A program made the translations under genes and the position numbers. A stretch of 64,000 bases of DNA, taken from assembly GCA_965140775.1 (NCBI GenBank), contig OZ223471.1, positions 4,558,691 to 4,622,690 on the forward strand, written 5' to 3'. Below the pieces are notes generated by a model, which saw only the letters and a program-made list of their open reading frames with translations, was not told where the DNA came from and did no database searches. The DNA comes from UBA6244 sp965140775 (GTDB taxonomy: Bacteria; Bacteroidota; Bacteroidia; Bacteroidales; F082). Below are positions 17,098 through 25,833 of the stretch, piece by piece (position 1 is the stretch's first letter; the number at the start of each line of letters is the position of its first letter).

Positions 17098-18213
17098 CGC
17101 CGAAGCAATTCCGTCTGCAAAAAGCTTTCCTGCCTTGGTTAACCGGTAGGTGTTTCCGGTTCTGCTCACCCGATTCTCGTTGATAAATGGCAGTATTTGT
17201 TTTTCAAAATACTTTCTTGCGGTAGGCCCAAAAACATTTTCAATATGTTCGGTATCGCAACCCCATGAGGTGCGCAAGCTGGTCATCACATATTCGTTGT
17301 ATTGCTGATCGGGACTTAAAACCTCCTTTTCCAGCATTTGGTTTTTCACCGAAAGGGCCTCACAATACTGTTTCATGTTTTTTACATTCCACTGACGTGT
17401 AAGCCCATTAAAGGAATGAGCAGACGGACCTACTCCCAGATAGTGTCCGCCCAACCAGTAAATACTGTTGTGTTTAGAGTAGAAACCCGGACGGGCAAAG
17501 TTGGATATTTCGTAGTGTATCAGTCCGTTTTGTTCCGTTTTGTCCAATAATATTTCAAAATGTTCCACAGCCTGGTCTTCGGTAGTAGGTTGAATTTTTT
17601 GCTGTTTGATAAGCACTTCCATGTTGGTTTTGGGCTCTACGGTCAGGGCATAGGAAGAGAGGTGTGGCAAGCCATAATCAAAAAAGATATCCAGATTTTT
17701 TTGCCATTTTTCGGTGGTTAAGGTGGGAATTCCATAGATTAAATCGATGGTCATGTTTTGATAACCCAATTGGAGGGCGTGTTCGATGGCTTGTCGGGCA
17801 TGGTTTCCGTTGTGCACCCTGTTCAGGTAGTGCAAATCGTCGTCGAAAAAGCTTTGAATACCCACGCTAAAACGGTTGATTGGCGTTTCGTTTTTGAGTT
17901 GTTTCAAATAATCCCGGCTCAGGTCATCCGGATTGGCCTCCAGGGTAATTTCCACATCAGGAACTACGGTATAATGTTGCTTTATCTGATTGATCAGCTT
18001 GTTTATTTCAGCGGTTGACAATACCGAAGGTGTTCCACCTCCGAAATAAATGGTGTTGACGGGTTGTCCGTTTAAGTATGCAACCCGGTGTTCCAGTTCG
18101 CTCAGGATGGCTGTAATCAGCTGATGGCGGTATTTTTGCGATACCACGGTATAGAAATTGCAGTAATGACATTTCTGTCGGCAAAAGGGGATATGGATGT
18201 AAATTCCGGCCAT
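17080..18213 (-). CDS. hemW: HemW, radical SAM heme chaperone
   Basis: The 377-residue protein has the radical SAM cluster motif C11-x3-C15-x2-C18 (CRQKCHYCNF), GGGTPSVL, and the SVGIQSFFDDDL segment. The C-terminal HemW domain is also present. It lacks the extra N-terminal part of true HemN. The group was once annotated as oxygen-independent coproporphyrinogen oxidase but acts as a heme-binding chaperone (family knowledge). It overlaps the convergent small membrane gene by 18 bases. Length and motifs are normal. Confidence 0.93.
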   Translation of the reverse strand: MAGIYIHIPFCRQKCHYCNFYTVVSQKYRHQLITAILSELEHRVAYLNGQPVNTIYFGGGTPSVLSTAEINKLINQIKQHYTVVPDVEITLEANPDDLSRDYLKQLKNETPINRFSVGIQSFFDDDLHYLNRVHNGNHARQAIEHALQLGYQNMTIDLIYGIPTLTTEKWQKNLDIFFDYGLPHLSSYALTVEPKTNMEVLIKQQKIQPTTEDQAVEHFEILLDKTEQNGLIHYEISNFARPGFYSKHNSIYWLGGHYLGVGPSAHSFNGLTRQWNVKNMKQYCEALSVKNQMLEKEVLSPDQQYNEYVMTSLRTSWGCDTEHIENVFGPTARKYFEKQILPFINENRVSRTGNTYRLTKAGKLFADGIASALFRAF

Positions 18214-18295
18214 GCGTATGTTTTAGCAGGCAAAAGAAGTAAAATTATGGATGCATGGGTAATTTTATATTCAGCGAGCCATCAAAATGAGGCTT

Positions 18296-18919
18296 TTAAA
18301 TGTAATCTTTAAAGTTGTCTTTTTCTTTGGGTATCTCTAATTCAACCTTTTTTACTCGATTAATTTCGTTTATCAGATGCTCTATTGTTTTTGCATAGGG
18401 GCAATAATTAATGTAAAAAAACACATCATCACGAGTAAATATTTTATTACCTAATTTGTCTGAAAAACTAAAATTATAATTATTGCTTTCTCGTTTTATA
18501 TCGGGGTAATAACCAAGTAATTGATCAATAATTTTTTGTTTTTCACTCTCCGTTAGCATCGAATCCGTTTCAAACTTGGTCGAAATAAAAACAATTTTAT
18601 TGTCGAAGTGGTGCACTTGAAATAAAAGCTTAAACTTCCCCGTCCTTTTTTTGTAGAAAAAAACTTGATATTCAGGCAATAAACTTTGATTATCAAGAAT
18701 ATATGTTTCTAATTCGAGTTTTGTTGTGATATTGTTATTGTTAACAGATTCAAGTGGATATCCCAAAAAAGTGAGTGGATATTCAGTAGATTGGCTGGCA
18801 GACGTTAACAAAACATTTTTAAGATCGGTAAGATTTTTTATAAGGTTTTCTCTAAGATAATAAGAAGAACTTCGTGTATTGTTCTTTTTCTGGTTTTTAT
18901 TTTTAAAAAAGGAAAGCAT
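18296..18919 (-). CDS. Unknown protein, tandem paralogue 1
   Basis: The 207-residue protein is AT-rich, begins with a Phe/Lys-rich tail (MLSFFKNKNQKKN) and has no signal peptide. It is clearly related to the next gene. Both share a Ser-Ser-x-Tyr-Tyr/Tyr-His start, an ...YILDNQ/YIIDNS... segment, a VFFYKK/VYFYRK strand, F.LLFQ.H.., ST/TTK, PYSDIE/YPDIK, F.F.D..GN and FFYINY/YFFVNYA. The fold looks alpha/beta and cytoplasmic. I do not recognise the family. Base composition is lower in GC than the neighbours, which could mean acquisition by transfer (inference). Confidence 0.7.
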   Translation of the reverse strand: MLSFFKNKNQKKNNTRSSSYYLRENLIKNLTDLKNVLLTSASQSTEYPLTFLGYPLESVNNNNITTKLELETYILDNQSLLPEYQVFFYKKRTGKFKLLFQVHHFDNKIVFISTKFETDSMLTESEKQKIIDQLLGYYPDIKRESNNYNFSFSDKLGNKIFTRDDVFFYINYCPYAKTIEHLINEINRVKKVELEIPKEKDNFKDYI

Positions 18920-19014
18920 GGTGGGTGGGGGGTTATAATTTCGGTTAAAAGACTGTAGGGTTTGATCAATTACGAATTTGAAAAAAATATTTCATGGCAT
19001 ACTATTGGGTACAA

Positions 19015-19653
19015 TTATAAAAATTGCTTCAATTCTTGTTCAACTTTATCTAAAGTAGTGTCGGTCAAATAGTCCATTTCCAGAAGTTGTTTTAGGTCAT
19101 TGTTGGTTGAAGGGTTTATGGCATAATTTACGAAAAAGTACATCAATTCGGTTGTAAACATCATATTACCTTCGTAATCAGCAAATTCAAATTTCAGGTT
19201 ATCTGTTGGAATCTCAATATCCGAATAGGGTTTTAGCAGAGTTTTTAACATAGCATGCTTATCAGCCTTCGAATCATGGTTACCGGTAGATATTTTCGTG
19301 GTAGCAAAGAAGAACTTTTTGTTGAGAAAGTGTATTTGAAATAATAGATTAAATCGATTTACGTTTTTTCTGTAAAAATACACCCGGTGGCCATTAATAC
19401 TATCTGAATTATCAATAATATACGACTCCTCACCAAGTAAATCTTCCAGTTTATCAACGTTAATTGATTCTAAGGCATTTTCCTGAAATCGAATGGAATG
19501 CTTGGTTTTTACGGAAGGATGACGATCGAAAACAGTGTGAAGATCTTTTAAATCGAAGATGGTATTTTCCTGATGATAAAAAGTTGTACTTCGAGAAACC
19601 TTTTTTGGCTCTTTTATTCTTTTCTTTTTGAACAATTGAAAAAACGAAAACAT
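19015..19653 (-). CDS. Unknown protein, tandem paralogue 2
   Basis: The 212-residue protein is a paralogue of the gene downstream, with the same order of conserved segments. It has a Phe/Lys-rich start (MFSFFQLFKKKRIK), YIIDNSDSI, RVYFYRKN, LLFQIHFLNKKFFFATTK, PYSDIE, FEFADYEGNMMFT and FFVNYA. No signal peptide, membrane helix or catalytic motif is visible. The two copies are separated by 95 bases and lie in the same orientation. They probably arose by local duplication and then diverged substantially. Confidence 0.7.
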   Translation of the reverse strand: MFSFFQLFKKKRIKEPKKVSRSTTFYHQENTIFDLKDLHTVFDRHPSVKTKHSIRFQENALESINVDKLEDLLGEESYIIDNSDSINGHRVYFYRKNVNRFNLLFQIHFLNKKFFFATTKISTGNHDSKADKHAMLKTLLKPYSDIEIPTDNLKFEFADYEGNMMFTTELMYFFVNYAINPSTNNDLKQLLEMDYLTDTTLDKVEQELKQFL

Positions 19654-19750
19654 AACTACATTTTTAGCAGGCGTAAATAAAATTTCTCAACTCCAACGAA
19701 ATTTGATAACAAAAGTATGAAATTTTTATGGACTTTAAAAGTAGTATATA

Positions 19751-21223
19751 TTAATTTTTAAGGCGTACCCGAGATTCTGTTATATATACACTCAAGATAT
19801 AGGCAATCATAATAATAGAGCCTACCAGTAAGTGATTAAAATCGGTCGTGTTGTTTATATACAGCCCTAAAAGGTAAATACTTACAGCACTAAGAGAATA
19901 AATAGTCAGCTTTAAGTATTCGTATTTTATCTTGTAAATGCGTTGTCCCCAAATAAACGAGATAAGCATAATGCTCAGGTAGCACACAAAATTGGCCCAT
20001 GCAGCTCCCATATAGCCGTATTTGGGTATCCAGATGATGTTGAGCACAATGGTTATCACACTTCCGATGATGGCAATAATGGCTCCGTAAAGAGTTTTAT
20101 TGGTGAGTTTGTACCATACCGACAGGTTGTAAAAAACACCCAGAAAAAGTTTGGCCGATAAAATGATGGGTACGATGGCCAACCCGGCCCAGAATGCCGG
20201 ACCAATGAAGTATTTAAAAACATCCAAAAACAGCATCACACCCAAAAAGATCATCCAGCAGAAAATAACGAAATAGGTAAGTACTTTGCTGTAAATTTTT
20301 TTGGCATCCTGTTTATCAGCTTCCGCAAAAAAGAAGGGTTCGGCTGCATACCTGAACATCTGAATAAAAAGCATCATAATGATAGCCAGCTTATAGCTGG
20401 CGCTATAAATTCCCAGTTGTGCATCAGCGGTTTCCGGATCGGGCAACAGGTGTTTCAGAAAAATTTTATCGGCCACTTCGTTGATCATGCCGGTTAACGA
20501 AATCACCAGAATGGGCAGTCCGTAGGCCAACATTTTTCGTAGCAAAGGGATATCCAATGTTAGTTTAAAACCCTTCATCTCTGGCAATAACATGAGCAAG
20601 GTAGCTACACTGCCCAACGTGTTGGCAATAAATACAAAGGCCACCATGCTGGTATCGCCATACAAAGGTAGTTGGTTGAGTTTATCGCCGGCAAGTGCAG
20701 GAATAACCCATAAAAAAAGGAGATTAAAAAAAATGGTGATGACTACACTCAACACACGAATGGCCGAAAATCGTTTGGCTTTATTTTGATATCGCAATTG
20801 TGCAAACGGTAGCGAGGTAAAGGCGTCTACAGCTATGATTATCCCAATGTAGAGGATGTATTCTTTGTTGGATGGATAGTTGATGAGGTGTGCGATGGGT
20901 TCCACAAAAATGAATACCAGTATGGCAAAAAGAACGGAGGTTATCAACAACGATGAGGTGGCCGTATTGAAAACTTGTTGGGGACGGTCTGATTTGCTTA
21001 CATATCTGAAAAAGGAGGTTTCCATACCATAGGTAAGTATGACCAACAATAAAGCAACCCACGAATAAAGCACCGTAATTTGACCGTATTCAGCCTGATC
21101 GAAAACCAAGTAGGTATAAAAGGGAACCAGCAGGTAATTCAAAAACCGGGGAACCATGGTTCCGAGTCCGTAAATAGCGGTTTCTCCTGCCAACCGCCTG
21201 ATGGGATTTAGTGGTTTTTTCAC
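19751..21223 (-). CDS. Polysaccharide flippase (Wzx/MATE-like)
   Basis: This 490-residue protein has about 12-14 membrane helices and the N-terminal signature RRLAGETAIYGLGTMVPRF of the polysaccharide-transport family in the MOP superfamily. Such proteins flip lipid-linked oligosaccharides across the inner membrane. No glycosyltransferase genes are adjacent. It is the last gene of the leftward group headed by the sensor kinase, 13 bases away. In Bacteroidota this orphan flippase often lies outside capsule clusters, so the substrate is open. Confidence 0.88.
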   Translation of the reverse strand: MKKPLNPIRRLAGETAIYGLGTMVPRFLNYLLVPFYTYLVFDQAEYGQITVLYSWVALLLVILTYGMETSFFRYVSKSDRPQQVFNTATSSLLITSVLFAILVFIFVEPIAHLINYPSNKEYILYIGIIIAVDAFTSLPFAQLRYQNKAKRFSAIRVLSVVITIFFNLLFLWVIPALAGDKLNQLPLYGDTSMVAFVFIANTLGSVATLLMLLPEMKGFKLTLDIPLLRKMLAYGLPILVISLTGMINEVADKIFLKHLLPDPETADAQLGIYSASYKLAIIMMLFIQMFRYAAEPFFFAEADKQDAKKIYSKVLTYFVIFCWMIFLGVMLFLDVFKYFIGPAFWAGLAIVPIILSAKLFLGVFYNLSVWYKLTNKTLYGAIIAIIGSVITIVLNIIWIPKYGYMGAAWANFVCYLSIMLISFIWGQRIYKIKYEYLKLTIYSLSAVSIYLLGLYINNTTDFNHLLVGSIIMIAYILSVYITESRVRLKN

Positions 21224-21236
21224 CGGTCAAAAATAG

Positions 21237-24200
21237 CTAATTTACGTCTGCTTTCACACACGGAAATACCAGTGTAAAAGTGGTGCCCACGCCCTTGGTG
21301 GAAGTAAAACTTATTTGTCCGCCATTTTCGGTAATGATGGATTTTACGATGGCCAGCCCCAATCCTGTACCACTGGTTTTGGTAGTAAAATAGGGTTTAA
21401 ATATATTCTGTTGGGTTAGCTCGTCCATACCTTTTCCGTTGTCCGAAATGGTGATGATGGCCTTGTGTTGCAGGCAGGTACATGTGATTTCGATGATTTT
21501 GGTATTTTGGCCCGTAAAGGACTGTACCGCGTTTTTGATGAGGTTGTTCATGGCCCTGAGCAGGTCTTTTTCGATGGCGTTGATGTAGCACCCGGTTTCA
21601 GCGTAATGGGTTTTAAAACTGATTTCAGGGTTGTTGTCAAAAAAACCGACCACACCTGCAAGCAAGGTATTCAGGTTAATGGGTTTTAAAATTTTTGTTT
21701 TGGAGGAGGCCACCTCACCAAACATTTCGGCCACATTGTTCAGTGTTTCTATTTGCTCGATGAGCGATTTGGTGGTGAGGCTCAGTTTGCTTTGGAAATC
21801 AGGTTGGTTTTCCAGATAGGCCTTTTCCAAATATTGTACGTTGAGCTTCATGGGCGTGAGCGGATTTTTAATCTCATGGGCAATTTGACGTGCCATCTCA
21901 CGCCAGGTATGCTCACGTTCGGCATCCTTGATAAGTTCGGCACTGATTTCCAGTTTTTCAACCATCAGGTTGTACTGTTCTATCAGTTGACCAATTTCGT
22001 CGTTGTTTTTCCAGGTGATGGTTTGGTTGGGTTTGTCGATCTGAACACCGGCCATTCGCTGTTGCAACATCAGCAAGGGACGTGTTAAAAACCTGGCCAG
22101 TACGATGGAGAAAATAGATCCGATGATGCCGATAAGCACTGCAATATTGATGAAGTTGGCCAGCAGCGAAGCGTAGGTTTGAACTATCTCCGACTGGCGT
22201 GCAAAAAACGGCAGGTTGATGATGGCTGCGGGCTGATTTTCCGAGAGAAAGAGGGGAATATAGGCGGAATAAAACGTAAGATCGCCAATTTTTTCTTTTG
22301 TGATAAACGACAGTTGATGGTCGATCATGAGCGCCCGGTATGCTTCCGGATTGATCATATTCGAAAGTAATCCTTTTTCCTCCATTTCGGGTCGTGAGGT
22401 TGCCGCCAATTGACCTCCGGGGGTGTAAAGATTGATATCCGAAAAAAAGACCAACGAAAACTTTTTCAACAGGGTTTGAAGGGACTGGTTTTCTTCTTCC
22501 GAGAAATCTATTTGGTCGCCTAGTTTGTGTTGGAGTTCGATAAATACGGAATAGGTTTTTTCCTCCAGTTGTTTTCTGGTATTTTCCACCGAATTGGTTT
22601 GCATGAAAAACATAGTGACAACCGCCAGTAATATGGTGGTAAAAATAATGGTACCAATGATAAACAATTGGAGCTTGGTGCGGAAAGAAATAATCTGGGA
22701 TGCCTCTTTGCCAAACAAATATTTGATAAAAAACAACAACGCGGCAGTGAGTGTAAAAAACAGAAAAAGAATGGAAAATGGAAAAATGGTTTCGCTGAGG
22801 TTTTGTTGTGGTACACTCACGATAACGGTTTCGTTGTCGCCAAAGGTGATGAGAAAATGTCTGAAATCAACATCATTTATATAGCCTGATTGCTGATATA
22901 AATTACTTTCGGGGGATAGTAGTATGGGATATTTAAAATCTCCAAATTTATAAGCCAGGGTCGTGTTGTAGTACCTGGCATAGGAGGTGTTTACCAAGTT
23001 GAATGATTGTGCGTTTTGGTCGATGAGCAGTTCGGGATAGCCTAGTCCTTCGGGCACATACGAAGCTACAAATTCGATGTACAGGGTTTTTGTTTGTTGC
23101 TTGTTGCTAAATGGAATAACCCCCAGGTAATAGATGTTTTCGGTGGTGTTCTTGATTAAAAAAAGCGAGCTGTCTATTCGGCTTGTTCCTGAAGTTTCCA
23201 CCATTTCCTTAAAAAATGCATCACACGAAACCAGGGTGTTTTCTCCGGGTATGTCAAGCATGTCGTTTGCTGCACAGGTGGTAAGCTGGATGTTATATTT
23301 GTTGTAATCCTCGTCGAAATAGTGTTGATACAAGTAGTTTTCGACCTTATAATCGCTGTCAATATCGTCGGGCAGTAACATAGATTTAAGGGTAGTGTCA
23401 GCACGCATTTCTTTTTCAAGTTGTTCAAATTGATACTCGAACAGAGGATCGTTTTTCTGCGCAAGCATGCGCGCGGTAAAGGCTTGTATTTGCATTTCCT
23501 TGTGTTGTCGCGATGCATTGATAATATAGGCAGATGAAGCCGAAAGGAGAAGGATGATGGTTAGTGTGGTTACAAGTGCCGACTGATTTTTCAGAGGTAT
23601 CATCCGTATCAACAAAATCATGACAGTTACCAGCCAGGCTGCAAACGATATCTGCCACAATGCATGTGAGGTATAAACCATAATTATCAACGCTGGCAGG
23701 GTGCCCCCTAAAGCTGCCAAACGGTGCGAAAATTTAACCAGGTGCAAACGACCTAATCCGGAAAGAAGAAAAAAAGCCACAGCGTTCAACAACCAAATAA
23801 TCACTACGAATGGCCAATTGCCTGATAAGTGAAGGAGCATATCGGGTTCAATGCCGAACTCATTTTCGACCCCCAAATTATACAGGAACACAAAAATGAA
23901 AGTCAGCGCTATTGCCGTAACGAATGAAAGTGCCCACAGCTTTGCTGTTGGGATGATTTGCGTTGCTTTTCTTTTATCTTGGTAGGAAACTAAGGCAAAG
24001 GCTACCAACAATATAAATAAATCAATAATGATGTCTCCTATGGTGTTAAGAAATGGGGTGCTACTGATTTGTTCGGTAAATATACTGTATTGACCCGGCA
24101 GCGGTTCCAGGTTAAATTGCTGAAACGTTAAACGGAGGATGAGCAGGGTGGATGCAAAAAGGAAGAAAAGCAGATACGGCGTTTTAGTCAGAGGTGTCCA

Positions 24201-24899
24201 TAGACAAAAAGCCTGAAAAAGTGCCAAAGAAATAAATAGCCAGATGAGCAAATAAAAACTGAGAACGATGATTTCGTTAAACAGAGAGTTATATGCATCG
24301 CTTGTTGGATAATAGAATATAGTTTGGTTATGCGTTACTGAAATCGGTTCCTCATTTGCTTCGAGAATTCTTTTCAAGCTTAAAACACCATCAAGCCCTA
24401 GTTCTTCCGTTATTTTAGGTACGAGTAGTTTATTCTTAACTTGATAATGGTACTGCAATGGACTTAAAATATTGATGGTGAAATTATTATCTACCAACTG
24501 ATGCATTAAATACAATCCATTATTGGTTTCTACCATGGTATCGCCCTGAGAATTGAATATTTGTGTGTTTACTTGGTCAACGGTGTGTGTATTCCAATAT
24601 CGCAGCGTATCGTTGTAATATACGAAGGCAATTTGATGGGTATTTTGGAGCAATTGGCTTGTTTTTGTCCAGTCAATTTCTCCATGGGAGTTGCAAAGTC
24701 GGGACAGTTTTTGGGCGGTGTTGTTTAGTTTAATAAATTGATTATCAATGTATAAAGAAAGTTTTGCTTTTATTTTGTCAACAGAATATTTTTTAGAAAT
24801 TTCCTGGCCAAATACCATTAATCCCAATATCAGAGCAACTGTAATCGACATAAAGATGAAGATCTTTTTGGTGTGGCCGATGGAAGATTTTTGGCTCAT
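21237..24899 (-). CDS. Large membrane sensor histidine kinase (NtrY-like)
   Basis: The protein has 1220 residues, roughly twice the length of a usual NtrY kinase. The N-terminal half holds a first membrane helix, a periplasmic region and about eight more helices (residues about 215-460). A second extracytoplasmic part (about 480-690), further helices and another sensor region follow. A HAMP segment leads to the H-box (QIAHEIKNPLTPMK, His near 1006) and the HATPase_c domain with N, G1 (ISDNGKGM) and G2 (GTGLGLAIV) boxes. No response regulator gene is adjacent. It is co-oriented with and close to the flippase and methyltransferase genes. Confidence 0.9.
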   Translation of the reverse strand: MSQKSSIGHTKKIFIFMSITVALILGLMVFGQEISKKYSVDKIKAKLSLYIDNQFIKLNNTAQKLSRLCNSHGEIDWTKTSQLLQNTHQIAFVYYNDTLRYWNTHTVDQVNTQIFNSQGDTMVETNNGLYLMHQLVDNNFTINILSPLQYHYQVKNKLLVPKITEELGLDGVLSLKRILEANEEPISVTHNQTIFYYPTSDAYNSLFNEIIVLSFYLLIWLFISLALFQAFCLWTPLTKTPYLLFFLFASTLLILRLTFQQFNLEPLPGQYSIFTEQISSTPFLNTIGDIIIDLFILLVAFALVSYQDKRKATQIIPTAKLWALSFVTAIALTFIFVFLYNLGVENEFGIEPDMLLHLSGNWPFVVIIWLLNAVAFFLLSGLGRLHLVKFSHRLAALGGTLPALIIMVYTSHALWQISFAAWLVTVMILLIRMIPLKNQSALVTTLTIILLLSASSAYIINASRQHKEMQIQAFTARMLAQKNDPLFEYQFEQLEKEMRADTTLKSMLLPDDIDSDYKVENYLYQHYFDEDYNKYNIQLTTCAANDMLDIPGENTLVSCDAFFKEMVETSGTSRIDSSLFLIKNTTENIYYLGVIPFSNKQQTKTLYIEFVASYVPEGLGYPELLIDQNAQSFNLVNTSYARYYNTTLAYKFGDFKYPILLSPESNLYQQSGYINDVDFRHFLITFGDNETVIVSVPQQNLSETIFPFSILFLFFTLTAALLFFIKYLFGKEASQIISFRTKLQLFIIGTIIFTTILLAVVTMFFMQTNSVENTRKQLEEKTYSVFIELQHKLGDQIDFSEEENQSLQTLLKKFSLVFFSDINLYTPGGQLAATSRPEMEEKGLLSNMINPEAYRALMIDHQLSFITKEKIGDLTFYSAYIPLFLSENQPAAIINLPFFARQSEIVQTYASLLANFINIAVLIGIIGSIFSIVLARFLTRPLLMLQQRMAGVQIDKPNQTITWKNNDEIGQLIEQYNLMVEKLEISAELIKDAEREHTWREMARQIAHEIKNPLTPMKLNVQYLEKAYLENQPDFQSKLSLTTKSLIEQIETLNNVAEMFGEVASSKTKILKPINLNTLLAGVVGFFDNNPEISFKTHYAETGCYINAIEKDLLRAMNNLIKNAVQSFTGQNTKIIEITCTCLQHKAIITISDNGKGMDELTQQNIFKPYFTTKTSGTGLGLAIVKSIITENGGQISFTSTKGVGTTFTLVFPCVKADVN

Positions 24900-24918
24900 G
24901 GAAGGCGGTTTTAGTTGG

Positions 24919-25809
24919 TCATGATGGTTTCAGTACAAAAATCATGCTCGAATAATTATTTTTTTTGGATGCGTTAAAATTAGATAAAAGCCCTGACATG
25001 ATCGCCCTGAAGTAAACAAAAGAATGCTTCATATATTTTTCACTCAACATGCTTACATAGTATGCATCCATTTTCATGGGAATCATATCAACCAAATTGA
25101 GGTGGTGGAGTTTGGCCAATGCTTCAAATGAGGTGGGTGAAAAATGATGTAAGTGTCTTGGTACATCCAGGCCGGCCCAAAATTTTCCATATTTTTTGGC
25201 ATCCGGTGAATGAAGGTTTGGCACTGCGATAATGATGGTTCCGTTGGGAGCAAGCAATCTTTTAACTTCAGTTATTCTTTCATTAAGGTCAGGAACATGT
25301 TCCAAAACATGCCACATGGTGATCACGTTAAAGCTATGGTCTGCTAATTTTTTCAGTTGATTTTCGTCGTTTACTTTGAGATTGTATTTTTCGATTGCAA
25401 ATTTTCGGGCTTGTTCGTTTGGTTCAATTCCTTCTACGTGCCAGTTATTTTTGTGCATAAAATGGAGAAACTCTCCTGTTCCACAACCGATGTCAAGTAG
25501 CATCCCTTCCCGGGCATATTTCGTGATGTGTTGGTGTTTTTGTTTGAGGTTGATGTTTCGGAGTTTTTTGTAAATTTTATTGATTAAGCCCTTTTGGTCG
25601 GCACTATGAGATAGGTATTCCTCCGATTGATAATATTTCCCCAATTGGCTCAATGGCGGAAAGGGATGGGTAGTGGTATAGGTACAATGGTTGCACGTCC
25701 ATAGCTCAAAAGGTTCCCGGGTGAGGAAATAATCGAAAGTTTGTAATGTAGGAACCAGCCTGCCTTTTTCACAAACCGGGCATGTTTTCGTATCGTTCAT
25801 GGGCGTCAT
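24919..25809 (-). CDS. Class I SAM-dependent methyltransferase with zinc-ribbon start
   Basis: The 296-residue protein has an N-terminal CPVC...CNHC pair (C10, C13, C39, C42), likely a zinc ribbon. A Rossmann methyltransferase fold follows, with motif I LLDIGCGTGEF, then VITMWHVLEHVPD and GTIIIAVPN. It resembles the Methyltransf_11/23 type that acts on small molecules or sugars. The target is unknown. Its ATG touches a parS site at 25809-25824, and a second ATG three codons in is also possible. The gene sits between mnmG and the sensor kinase in the same leftward run. Confidence 0.85.
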   Translation of the reverse strand: MTPMNDTKTCPVCEKGRLVPTLQTFDYFLTREPFELWTCNHCTYTTTHPFPPLSQLGKYYQSEEYLSHSADQKGLINKIYKKLRNINLKQKHQHITKYAREGMLLDIGCGTGEFLHFMHKNNWHVEGIEPNEQARKFAIEKYNLKVNDENQLKKLADHSFNVITMWHVLEHVPDLNERITEVKRLLAPNGTIIIAVPNLHSPDAKKYGKFWAGLDVPRHLHHFSPTSFEALAKLHHLNLVDMIPMKMDAYYVSMLSEKYMKHSFVYFRAIMSGLLSNFNASKKNNYSSMIFVLKPS

Positions 25810-25824
25810 GTTTCACGTGGAACA
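25809..25824 (+). promoter_or_regulatory. parS site (ParB-binding), copy 1
   Basis: The 16-mer TGTTTCACGTGGAACA is the reverse complement of TGTTCCACGTGAAACA, which fits the ParB/Spo0J parS consensus TGTTnCACGTGAAACA exactly. It lies in the short gap between mnmG and the methyltransferase gene. ParB nucleates here for chromosome segregation (family knowledge). Confidence 0.9.
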
Positions 25825-25833
25825 TTATGGAAT

